This document shows positions 1 to 6,744 of a DNA stretch of 8,560 nt, piece after piece; within the stretch, counting starts at the first letter, position 1; every line of letters starts with the position of its first letter. The stretch is taken from contig JABIPV010000398.1 of the NCBI GenBank assembly GCA_018699075.1, positions 1-8,560 of the forward strand. The letters are read 5' to 3'. The stretch is from Kordiimonadaceae bacterium. Its GTDB lineage: Bacteria > Pseudomonadota > Alphaproteobacteria > Sphingomonadales > Emcibacteraceae. Below the pieces are notes generated by a model. The model ran no database searches, was not told the origin of the DNA, and worked only from the letters and a program-made list of their open reading frames with translations. Both the position numbers and the translations under genes were made by a program.

Positions 1-101
1 AAATTGATTTTTACAATATGACAAGCTTGGATGATGTTCATGATGTTGATGAGCATGCGCGGCAGATTTCAACTGAGCTAGTAACAGGGTTTTTAAAATA
101 A
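1..101 (+). CDS. dxr: 1-deoxy-D-xylulose 5-phosphate reductoisomerase, C-terminal end (partial)
   Basis: Only the last 32 codons and the TAA stop (99-101) are in the window; the reading frame enters at position 3. The peptide contains SLDDVHDVDEHARQIS, which fits the C-terminal helix of DXR (a Ser-x-x-(D/E)-V-x-x-x-D-x-x-A-R pattern). DXR is the NADPH-dependent enzyme that makes 2-C-methylerythritol 4-phosphate in the MEP isoprenoid pathway. The stop lies one base before the rseP start codon, so the two are almost certainly co-transcribed and perhaps translationally coupled. dxr directly before rseP and bamA is the usual alphaproteobacterial order, and that supports the call. The identification rests on a short tail plus context, so it is probable rather than certain. 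Confidence 0.72.
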   Translation, partial: IDFYNMTSLDDVHDVDEHARQISTELVTGFLK

Positions 102-102
102 T

Positions 103-1206
103 ATGGAAACAATATTATCATTCGGCCAAATAATTTTGGCATTTTTAGCTGTACTTACAGTTCTGGTATTTGTCCATGAATGGGGGCACTATATAGTCGC
201 GCGTATCAATGGTGTACGTGTCGAAGTATTTTCAATCGGTTTCGGCCCAGAGGTTTGGGGGTTCAATGATAAAAAAGGGACCCGTTGGAAATTTTGTTGG
301 ATACCTTTAGGTGGATATGTAAAGTTTTTTGGTGATGCTGGGGAAGCTAGTACACCCGGTGATAAAGTAAAATCCATGACTGAAGATGAAAAAAAAGTTT
401 CATTTCATCATAAAAGATTACATCAAAAAGCAGCAATTGTATTTGCGGGACCAGCGGTTAATTTCTTATTTGCAATTTTAATCATTGCCGGAATGTTTTT
501 TACCTATGGCCGTACTGTAATTGCCCCGGTAGTAGGGGAAGTGATTGAGGGCGGTTCAGCAGAAGAAGCAGGTTTAATGGCAGGTGATAGAATAATATCG
601 ATTGACGGTGAAGAAATATTAAGTTTTCAAGAAATTAGAGAACACCTTCTTTTTAAAGTTGATGATGAAGTTTCCTTGGTCGTAGAAAGAAATTTAGATG
701 TTCTAAATTTGAATTTCACTTTAAGTATGGTTGATGATCAAGATATTTTAGGTAAGGCGACAAAAGTGCGCCAAATTGGCATACGTAGTGATCCTACTGA
801 GCGAAAACTAATTAATTATGGTCTATTTTCATCCTTATGGCAGGCAACGATTGAAACTAAGAATTTAACCATGCGCAATTTGCAAGGCCTAGGACAAATA
901 ATTTCTGGTGATCGTTCAGCAAAAGAATTGGGCGGACCCATCACGATTGCAAGAGTTGCAGGAAAAACCGCAGAGTACGGAATTGTATCGCTTATTAATT
1001 TTGCGGCCTTAATATCTATTAGTCTTGGAATGATTAATTTATTCCCTATTCCGATGTTAGATGGTGGACATTTACTCTATTATGCTATAGAGGCTGTAAT
1101 GCGCAGAAAAATAAGCGATACGGCACAAGAATTTGGTTTTAAAATTGGGCTGGCTCTTGTATTAAGTCTAATGGTATTTGCAACTGTTAATGATTTAACA
1201 CGATAA
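103..1206 (+). CDS. rseP: RseP/MmpA-type site-2 intramembrane zinc metalloprotease
   Basis: This 367-residue protein is a site-2 protease of the M50 family, which cuts transmembrane segments of substrates such as anti-sigma factors in the inner membrane. The first membrane helix (about residues 9-31) carries the zinc-binding HEWGH motif at 25-29, with catalytic Glu26. A second conserved element, FAGPAVNF (114-121), begins the next membrane helix (about 112-134). One PDZ domain follows (about 142-205), containing GSAEEAGLMAGDRI. The third zinc ligand lies in NLFPIPMLDGG (312-322, Asp320), and a last helix spans about 344-361. E. coli RseP is about 450 residues with two PDZ domains; the shorter single-PDZ form matches Caulobacter MmpA and other alphaproteobacterial members. 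The ATG lies one base after the dxr stop. The substrate cannot be read from the sequence. Confidence 0.95.
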   Translation: METILSFGQIILAFLAVLTVLVFVHEWGHYIVARINGVRVEVFSIGFGPEVWGFNDKKGTRWKFCWIPLGGYVKFFGDAGEASTPGDKVKSMTEDEKKVSFHHKRLHQKAAIVFAGPAVNFLFAILIIAGMFFTYGRTVIAPVVGEVIEGGSAEEAGLMAGDRIISIDGEEILSFQEIREHLLFKVDDEVSLVVERNLDVLNLNFTLSMVDDQDILGKATKVRQIGIRSDPTERKLINYGLFSSLWQATIETKNLTMRNLQGLGQIISGDRSAKELGGPITIARVAGKTAEYGIVSLINFAALISISLGMINLFPIPMLDGGHLLYYAIEAVMRRKISDTAQEFGFKIGLALVLSLMVFATVNDLTR

Positions 1207-1237
1207 GATAATTAATGATTAATTAGGGTAAATTTTA

Positions 1238-3607
1238 GTGATTTTTAAGCAAAATAAATTTTCGTCTTTTTGTATTTTAATACTGGCATTGGTTCTGCAT
1301 TTTAGTATTGCTAATTATTCTCACGCACAGGAAGTTAATACAGGGTCCGATGCTTTAGACCAAGGTATTGAAATTACAGAAATAGAAATTACTGGTAACC
1401 AGCGTATTGAAGAAAGTACGATTGAATCTTATTTGCTGTTAAACATTGGCGATACTTATACCGAGCTCTCTGGTGATACATCCCTCAAAAGATTATATAA
1501 TACAGGTTTGTTTTCTGATGTTGATATAGGACGAAGAGGATCAGTTCTAGTAGTTGAAGTTTCTGAAAACCCAATTATCAATCGTATTGCTTTTGAAGGT
1601 AATAAATTTAAAAACGATGAAGATCTATATGAAGAAATTCAATTGCGGCCACGAGTTGTTTTTTCTCGTACTAAAGTAAGAGGGGATGTTTCACGTCTTC
1701 TTGAAGTGTATAGACGTGGCGGACGCTTTGCCGCATCGATTGAACCAAAAGTTATTCAATTAGAACAAAATCGTGTTAATCTGGTTTTTGAAATTTCGGA
1801 AGGCGCAAAAAGCACTATCGGTAAGATTAACTTTATGGGCAATAAAGTATATAACAATGATATACTGCGTTCTAAAATGGTCTCAGTGGAAAGTCGTTGG
1901 TGGAAGTTTATGGCTTCCGAAGATACTTACGATCCGGACCGTTTAAATTTTGATAAACAATTATTAAGAGATTTTTACCGAGAACAAGGTTATGCAGATT
2001 TTAGGGTTACATCAGCAGTCGCGGAATTGTCACCAGATAAGCTTTCTTTTTATATAAATATATCCGTAGAAGAAGGTGAATTATATAATTTTGGCGCCAT
2101 TTCCGTCGAAAGTGAAATTGAAGAGTTAAAAGACTTAGAACTTGAAAAGCTTGTTTATACAGTTGAGGGAGATCAATTCGATTCAACAGCGATTGATGAT
2201 AGTGTTGAACTTTTAACAGATGTTGCTGGCTTGCGTGGCTATGCATTTGTAGATATTCGACCTTCCGTTAGGCGTAATCGTGAAGAAAGAACGGTTGCGA
2301 TAACCTATGTGATAAATGAAGCACCACGCGTTTACGTAGAAGAAATTAAGATTATTGATAATGTTAGAACCCACGACAAAGTAATTCGCCGTGAAATGCG
2401 CCTTGTTGAAGGTGATGCTTATAATTCATCAAAATTAAAAAGATCAGAAATTAGAATACAAAGTCTTCAATTTTTCAAAGAAGTGAATATTGAACAGCTT
2501 GAAGGAACTGAAGAAGATAAAACTATTCTTGAAATTACTGTGGAAGAACAACCAACAGGGGAACTATCAGTTGGCGCTGGCTATTCTAGTTTTGAAGGTT
2601 TTATGGTCAACTTCAGTGTTGCAGAACGTAATTTATTGGGTAAAGGTCATCAAGCAAGGCTTGGTGCAACGATCTCTAAGCGCCGCAAACAAATTGACTT
2701 TAGTTTTACGGAACCATTTTTCTTGAATCGTCAGGTTGCGGCAGGATTTGATGTTTATCTAAGAGATACAAATTTTATTGAAAGTGGATTTAGAAGTAAG
2801 GCAATAGGTGGTTCACTTCGTACAGCCTTCCCGATTGCCGAATATATTATTATGTCACTTTCTTACGGGGTTAAAAAAGAAGAAGTTCTTATTAGTTTAT
2901 CTTCTGATAGTCCATACTTAGCAGGTAATTCAGGAGACTTTTTCACATCATTCGCCAGTTTTGCACTTGCCTTTGACAGTTTGGATAATCGTCAAAAACC
3001 AAACACTGGTAATCGTGCTGTGCTTACACAACAATTTGCAGGTATTGGCGGAAATGTAAATTATTTAAAAACAATTTTGGAATATGATTTTTATTACCCT
3101 ATTTATAAGCACTGGATTTTTAACTTTAATGCAGGAGCTGGTCACACACAGGGCATGGGAAGTAAAATCAGAATTAATGACCGCTTTTTCCTAGGGAACC
3201 CGAGAATGCGCGGATTTAAAGAATCCGGCGTTGGCCCGAGAGAAGGAAGTGTACGATTTAGTAAGCCTTACGATGGTTTGTCACTTGGTGGTAATACATA
3301 CTATAAAGCAACAGCGGAACTGTTTATACCACTCGGTGGTGGTGCTCGTGACCTTGGTGTTGAAGCAAGTGCTTACGTAGATGCAGGGGCATTATTTAAC
3401 ATTGATGAAGAAGATAGCTTGATATCTAAATCAGGCGTGCTATATAGATTGCTTGGAAATAGTCCTACCCCAAGAGTATCGGTAGGTATAGGTTTTTCAT
3501 GGGCATCGCCGTTTGGACCATTTAGAATTGATTTGGCCAAGGCAATTAAGAGTGAAGAGAGCGATGAAAAAGAGTTTTTCCAATTTAACGTCGGAACGAG
3601 ATTTTAA
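1238..3607 (+). CDS. bamA: BamA, outer-membrane protein assembly factor
   Basis: This 789-residue protein is the Omp85-family core of the BAM complex, which folds beta-barrel proteins into the outer membrane. A signal peptide ends at about Ala30 (SHA before QEV). Five POTRA domains follow, at roughly 45-110, 111-189, 192-280, 283-362 and 365-438. The 16-strand barrel covers about 440-789. The conserved loop-6 motif is MRGF (657-660; usually VRGF), and the protein ends in Phe (NVGTRF), the expected C-terminal beta-signal. Length is close to E. coli BamA (810). The start is GTG at 1238: an in-frame stop lies at 1229-1231, an AGGG ribosome site sits at 1225-1228, and this start gives a complete signal peptide. 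It lies 31 bases after rseP and one base before the skp start, as expected in a shared operon. Confidence 0.96.
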   Translation: MIFKQNKFSSFCILILALVLHFSIANYSHAQEVNTGSDALDQGIEITEIEITGNQRIEESTIESYLLLNIGDTYTELSGDTSLKRLYNTGLFSDVDIGRRGSVLVVEVSENPIINRIAFEGNKFKNDEDLYEEIQLRPRVVFSRTKVRGDVSRLLEVYRRGGRFAASIEPKVIQLEQNRVNLVFEISEGAKSTIGKINFMGNKVYNNDILRSKMVSVESRWWKFMASEDTYDPDRLNFDKQLLRDFYREQGYADFRVTSAVAELSPDKLSFYINISVEEGELYNFGAISVESEIEELKDLELEKLVYTVEGDQFDSTAIDDSVELLTDVAGLRGYAFVDIRPSVRRNREERTVAITYVINEAPRVYVEEIKIIDNVRTHDKVIRREMRLVEGDAYNSSKLKRSEIRIQSLQFFKEVNIEQLEGTEEDKTILEITVEEQPTGELSVGAGYSSFEGFMVNFSVAERNLLGKGHQARLGATISKRRKQIDFSFTEPFFLNRQVAAGFDVYLRDTNFIESGFRSKAIGGSLRTAFPIAEYIIMSLSYGVKKEEVLISLSSDSPYLAGNSGDFFTSFASFALAFDSLDNRQKPNTGNRAVLTQQFAGIGGNVNYLKTILEYDFYYPIYKHWIFNFNAGAGHTQGMGSKIRINDRFFLGNPRMRGFKESGVGPREGSVRFSKPYDGLSLGGNTYYKATAELFIPLGGGARDLGVEASAYVDAGALFNIDEEDSLISKSGVLYRLLGNSPTPRVSVGIGFSWASPFGPFRIDLAKAIKSEESDEKEFFQFNVGTRF

Positions 3608-3608
3608 T

Positions 3609-4217
3609 ATGATAAAGAATTCAAAATTGAATATAATATTTACTATAGTGTTAGCCGTAATTTCTGCTTCATTATTCACGAGTGTATCTAATGCACAAAC
3701 AATACCAACAACAAAATTAGCTGTCGTTGATAGTACTTTGATAGCCTCAAATTCTGCGGTTGCTAAGGATATTAAACGCCAAGTAGCCGCGCTTCAAGGT
3801 GAAATGCAAACGGAATTGACAACTAAAGAACTTGCTCTGAAAACAGAAGATGATGCTATCAAAGCTCAAGCTGCTATTCTTCCTCCTGAAGCGTTACAGC
3901 AAAAAAGAGAAGTGTTTCAGATAAAAGTACTAGATTATCAGCGTGATGTTCAAATTAAAAGTCGCCAACTTGAAGTTGCTATTGCCAACGCAAATGCAGC
4001 AGTTGAGCGTGAATTAAAACCAATATTTCAAAGTGTATTGCAAACAACTGGTGCAACGATGCTGATGGACAAAACAATTGTTATTGAACAGGTTCCGGGA
4101 CTTGATGTTACAACAATGATCATTGAAATGCTTGATTTAAGTTTACCTTCAGTTTTGGTTGAATTACCACCTGCACCTGATTTAGCACAAGCAGGTGTTG
4201 TACCTGCAGCTAATTAA
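3609..4217 (+). CDS. skp: Skp/OmpH family periplasmic chaperone
   Basis: This 202-residue protein resembles Skp/OmpH, the periplasmic chaperone that holds unfolded outer-membrane proteins on the way to BamA. An N-terminal signal peptide (positive MIKNSK, hydrophobic 9-24) is probably cut after Ala29 (SNA before QT). The mature part starts with a beta strand (TKLAVVDSTLI). A long charged, Gln/Glu/Lys-rich helical region follows (about 52-140) that fits the coiled-coil tentacles. A C-terminal core ends in an Ala/Pro-rich tail. The same frame stays open 96 bases into bamA, but ATG 3609 is the better start because it places the signal peptide at the N-terminus and lies one base after the bamA stop. 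Sequence conservation in this family is low, so the call rests on architecture plus the place after bamA. Confidence 0.86.
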   Translation: MIKNSKLNIIFTIVLAVISASLFTSVSNAQTIPTTKLAVVDSTLIASNSAVAKDIKRQVAALQGEMQTELTTKELALKTEDDAIKAQAAILPPEALQQKREVFQIKVLDYQRDVQIKSRQLEVAIANANAAVERELKPIFQSVLQTTGATMLMDKTIVIEQVPGLDVTTMIIEMLDLSLPSVLVELPPAPDLAQAGVVPAAN

Positions 4218-4240
4218 ATTTAAAATAAATAACTTTAATT

Positions 4241-4270
4241 AAACCTGCCATGTAGATGGCGGGTTTTTTT
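4241..4270 (+). terminator. Intrinsic terminator after skp
   Basis: An 8-bp stem, CCTGCCAT (4244-4251) and ATGGCGGG (4256-4263), with one T-G pair and a 4-base loop, is followed by seven T residues (4264-4270). It sits 23 bases after the skp stop. It should end the dxr-rseP-bamA-skp transcript, so fabZ probably needs its own promoter. Confidence 0.88.
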
Positions 4271-4285
4271 ATTTAAATATGATAC

Positions 4286-4313
4286 TTTAAATATATAATT
4301 AGGTTATTATACT
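4286..4313 (+). promoter_or_regulatory. Candidate promoter for fabZ-gloA
   Basis: A TATACT hexamer (4308-4313, one mismatch to TATAAT) lies 16 bases downstream of TTTAAA (4286-4291, a weak match to TTGACA). It falls between the skp terminator and the fabZ start, where a promoter is needed. The surrounding sequence is very AT-rich, so such hexamers are expected by chance. The fabZ ribosome site GGAAG is at 4341-4345. The rest of the 132-base gap between skp and fabZ shows no gene. Confidence 0.35.
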
Positions 4314-4349
4314 AATGAAAAATAATTTGAATAATATAATGGAAGTTTT

Positions 4350-4811
4350 ATGACGGACTCAGTGGTTGAAAAAATTGATGATATTGACATTAATCGAATT
4401 AAAGAACTAATCCCCCATCGTTACCCGATGTTGCTGGTGGATAAATTAAAAGACATTCATTTAGGTGAAAAAGCAGTAGGAATTAAAGCCGTTACTGTGA
4501 ATGAACCATTCTTTCAGGGGCATTTTCCTGAAAAGCCTGTTATGCCGGGTGTATTAATCGTAGAAGCTATGGCCCAAACTGCTGCGGCTCTGGTGATGCT
4601 CACATTAGGTAGCGATGCAGAAGGTAAGCTGGTTTATTTTATGTCCATAGACGGTGCAAAATTTCGTAAGCCTGTTGTACCAGGTGATATGTTAGAGCTA
4701 CACGTTCAAAAGGAACAAAACCGTAGAAGCATATGGAAGTTTTCGGCACAAGGAAAAGTTGACGGTAAGGTGGTCGCTGAGGCAACTTATACTGCAATGA
4801 TAGCAGGTTAA
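4350..4811 (+). CDS. fabZ: (3R)-hydroxymyristoyl/hydroxyacyl-ACP dehydratase FabZ
   Basis: This 153-residue hot-dog fold enzyme removes water from 3-hydroxyacyl-ACP to give trans-2-enoyl-ACP in type II fatty-acid elongation in the cytoplasm. Diagnostic features are the N-terminal IPHRYPMLLVDK (21-32) and the active-site stretch GHFPEKPVMPG with catalytic His58, followed by Glu72 in VEAMAQTAA. Length and both catalytic residues are normal, so the gene looks functional. The start ATG has GGAAG four bases upstream (4341-4345). In related genomes fabZ sits between lpxD and lpxA, and FabZ competes with LpxA for the 3-hydroxyacyl-ACP pool; here neither neighbour is present. It is followed nine bases later by gloA, probably in the same transcript. 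Confidence 0.96.
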   Translation: MTDSVVEKIDDIDINRIKELIPHRYPMLLVDKLKDIHLGEKAVGIKAVTVNEPFFQGHFPEKPVMPGVLIVEAMAQTAAALVMLTLGSDAEGKLVYFMSIDGAKFRKPVVPGDMLELHVQKEQNRRSIWKFSAQGKVDGKVVAEATYTAMIAG

Positions 4812-4820
4812 GAAATTATC

Positions 4821-5216
4821 ATGTCCGATCAATTCAAAATGCTCCATACCATGATCCGGGTCAGAGACCTTGAAAAATCAATTACTTTTTATTGTGATCA
4901 TTTAAAAATGCACTTGATCAAACGCAAAGATTATCCTAGCGGAAAATTTACTTTGGCGTTTGTTGGATATGGTGATGAGGAAACGAATACCGTCGTAGAA
5001 CTAACCCATAATTGGCAACAAGACAAAGATTATGATCTTGGAAATGGCTTTGGTCATCTTGCCATAGGCGTTGGTGATATTTACGGGGTATGTGAAGGTT
5101 TAGAAAAAATAGGCATTGAAGTGCCGCGCAAACCGGGACCTATGAAACATGGCACCACTTTAATTGCCTTTGTTAAAGATCCCGACGGTTATATGATAGA
5201 GCTTATTGAAAAATAA
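4821..5216 (+). CDS. gloA: Lactoylglutathione lyase (glyoxalase I)
   Basis: This 131-residue protein is a vicinal-oxygen-chelate fold enzyme that turns the methylglyoxal-glutathione hemithioacetal into S-lactoylglutathione, the first step of methylglyoxal detoxification. It has the two beta-alpha-beta-beta-beta modules (about 7-63 and 77-130). The expected metal ligands of the bacterial Ni-type enzyme are all in place: His9, Glu60 (VVELTHNW), His79 (NGFGHLAI) and Glu127 (DPDGYMIELIE). E. coli GloA is 135 residues with the same ligand spacing. It begins nine bases after fabZ with only a weak ribosome site, so it is likely translated from the fabZ transcript, and it ends at a strong hairpin. 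It occupies the place where lpxA-lpxI-lpxB are commonly found. No functional link to fabZ is evident. Confidence 0.94.
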   Translation: MSDQFKMLHTMIRVRDLEKSITFYCDHLKMHLIKRKDYPSGKFTLAFVGYGDEETNTVVELTHNWQQDKDYDLGNGFGHLAIGVGDIYGVCEGLEKIGIEVPRKPGPMKHGTTLIAFVKDPDGYMIELIEK

Positions 5217-5245
5217 AAAAACCCGGCTATCAAAGCCGGGTTTTT
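5215..5245. terminator. Bidirectional intrinsic terminator between gloA and gltA
   Basis: A perfect 7-bp GC-rich stem, CCCGGCT (5222-5228) and AGCCGGG (5234-5240), with a 5-base loop is flanked by an A run on the left (5215-5221) and a T run on the right (5241-5245). It can stop transcription of gloA rightward and of gltA leftward. The 72 bases between it and the gltA stop hold no gene that I can see. Confidence 0.9.
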
Positions 5246-5317
5246 GTTTTAGTATATTCAGCCTAAATCTGGGTTCTGGGGAATGCACAGCATAATCGGA
5301 ACCAAATTCAAACGAGC

Positions 5318-6631
5318 TTATCTTTTATCAATATCCACATAGTTGCGTTCTTCTTCACCGATAAACAGTTGGCGCGGACGTCCGATTTTTTGTGTTGGGT
5401 CCTTGATCATTTCCCCCCACTGTGAAATCCGACCTACTGTACGCGCTAATGCAAACAATACAGTGAACATGTCAGTTGGGAAGCCCATAGCTTTAAGAAT
5501 GATACCTGAATAAAAATCAACATTGGGGTATAGTTTCTTTTCAATGAAGTATGGATCTTCAAGTGCGATACGCTCTAGCTCTTTAGCAACATCAAGAAGT
5601 GGATCATTCACACCTAATTCTTCTAGAACATCATGTGCTGCTTGTTGAAGAACTTTGGCACGAGGATCAAAGTTTTTATATACTCGATGACCAAATCCCA
5701 TAAGACGGAAAGGATCATTTTTATCCTTTGCACGTTTGATATATTCAGGAATATTTTCAACGCTACCAATTTCACTCAACATTTTAAGACAGGCTTCATT
5801 GGCACCGCCGTGAGCTGGGCCCCAAAGTGAGGCAATACCGGCGGCTATACATGCAAATGGGTTTGCACCGGATGAACCTGCAAGGCGAACTGTAGAAGTC
5901 GATGCATTTTGTTCATGGTCTGCGTGAAGGATAAAGATTTTATCCATAGCATCAGCAAGAGTTTTACTGACTTTATATTCTTCACATCCCGGGACACCAA
6001 ATGTCATATAAAGAAAATTTTCTGCATAGTTAAGGTCATTGCGTGGATATACAAACGGTTGGCCGATTGAATATTTAAATGTCATAGCAGCAATAGTTGG
6101 AATTTTGGCAATTAATCGGTAAGAAGCAACACGGCGTTGTTCTGAATCGTTAATATCTGTGCTGTCATGATAAAAGGCCGACATAGCGCCAACAACGCCA
6201 CACATGATGGCCATAGGGTGAGCATCGCGACGGAAGCCACCGAAGAAGCGGTTTAGCTGTTCATGAACCATTGTATGATAGGTAATATCATGTTTAAATT
6301 TATCACTTTGTTCTTTATTTGGCAGTTCACCATTTAAAAGAAGATACGCGACTTCAAGGAAATCACTTTTATCTGCAAGCTGGTCAATTGGATAACCACG
6401 ATAAAGAAGTTCACCTTTATCTCCATCAATGTATGTAATCGCGCTTTCACAGCTGGCTGTTGATGTAAAGCCTGGGTCAAATGTAAACATATCTGTATCG
6501 CGATATAACGTATGGATATCAATGACGTCAGGACCAGTTGAGCCACCATAAATCGGTAGCTCGTAAGTTTTTCCACCTACGGTTAAAGTAGCAGTATCAC
6601 CCGTTACTGTTTTCTTGTATTTATTATCCAT
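5318..6631 (-). CDS. gltA: Type II citrate synthase
   Basis: This 437-residue enzyme condenses oxaloacetate and acetyl-CoA to citrate at the entry to the TCA cycle. Active-site residues are readable and all present: His274 in GPAHGGAN, His315 in GFGHRVYKNFDPR, and Asp372 in PNVDFYSG. These match His264, His305 and Asp362 of E. coli GltA at a constant offset of 10. The N-terminal region (about 12-60, TATLTVGGKTYELP) is the beta domain typical of the Gram-negative hexameric form, which is often NADH-controlled; inhibition itself cannot be judged here. The start ATG at 6629-6631 has a GAGGA ribosome site (complement of 6635-6639) close by and AAGGA slightly further up. It runs convergent to gloA and lies 113 bases downstream of gltX. 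Confidence 0.97.
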   Translation of the reverse strand: MDNKYKKTVTGDTATLTVGGKTYELPIYGGSTGPDVIDIHTLYRDTDMFTFDPGFTSTASCESAITYIDGDKGELLYRGYPIDQLADKSDFLEVAYLLLNGELPNKEQSDKFKHDITYHTMVHEQLNRFFGGFRRDAHPMAIMCGVVGAMSAFYHDSTDINDSEQRRVASYRLIAKIPTIAAMTFKYSIGQPFVYPRNDLNYAENFLYMTFGVPGCEEYKVSKTLADAMDKIFILHADHEQNASTSTVRLAGSSGANPFACIAAGIASLWGPAHGGANEACLKMLSEIGSVENIPEYIKRAKDKNDPFRLMGFGHRVYKNFDPRAKVLQQAAHDVLEELGVNDPLLDVAKELERIALEDPYFIEKKLYPNVDFYSGIILKAMGFPTDMFTVLFALARTVGRISQWGEMIKDPTQKIGRPRQLFIGEEERNYVDIDKR

Positions 6632-6655
6632 ATGTCCTCATCCTTATTTATCTGA

Positions 6656-6683
6656 ATTATGTCGTTATTATCATAACAGTTAA
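6656..6683 (-). promoter_or_regulatory. Candidate gltA promoter with an inverted repeat in its spacer
   Basis: On the minus strand, TTAACT (complement of 6678-6683) and CATAAT (complement of 6656-6661) are separated by 16 bases and resemble -35 and -10 boxes. The spacer contains GTTAT-N4-ATAAC (6664-6677), a small inverted repeat that could be an operator. Start of transcription would fall about 17 bases before the gltA ATG. The gltX-gltA gap contains no clear terminator, so gltA may also be read from gltX. The AT-rich background makes this tentative. Confidence 0.33.
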
Positions 6684-6744
6684 TTTTATTGCTTATAACT
6701 TATTTAATAAACAAATGCTTACTTTTCTTTAATTTATCACGTTT

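Noticed and set aside
1207..1237. AT-rich repeat-like text (ATTAATGATTAATTAG) between rseP and bamA
   Set aside because: It is only 31 bases, has no stable stem, and is explained by base composition and the bamA ribosome site.
2007..2246. A minus-strand ORF of 79 codons inside bamA
   Set aside because: It lies opposite an intact POTRA-coding region and has low-complexity composition; it is a shadow frame.
3513..3608. Upstream extension of the skp reading frame to an ATG inside bamA
   Set aside because: It would bury the signal peptide 32 residues inside the protein and overlap bamA by about 95 bases; ATG 3609 gives a standard signal peptide and a one-base gap.
4315..4353. A 12-codon ORF ending in an ATGA overlap with the fabZ start, suggestive of a leader peptide
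   Set aside because: It has no ribosome site and begins at or before the likely transcription start; in AT-rich DNA such a short ORF is not evidence.
5246..5317. Possible second terminator or small RNA between the bidirectional hairpin and the gltA stop
   Set aside because: No stem with a following T run is visible on either strand, and no ORF is present.
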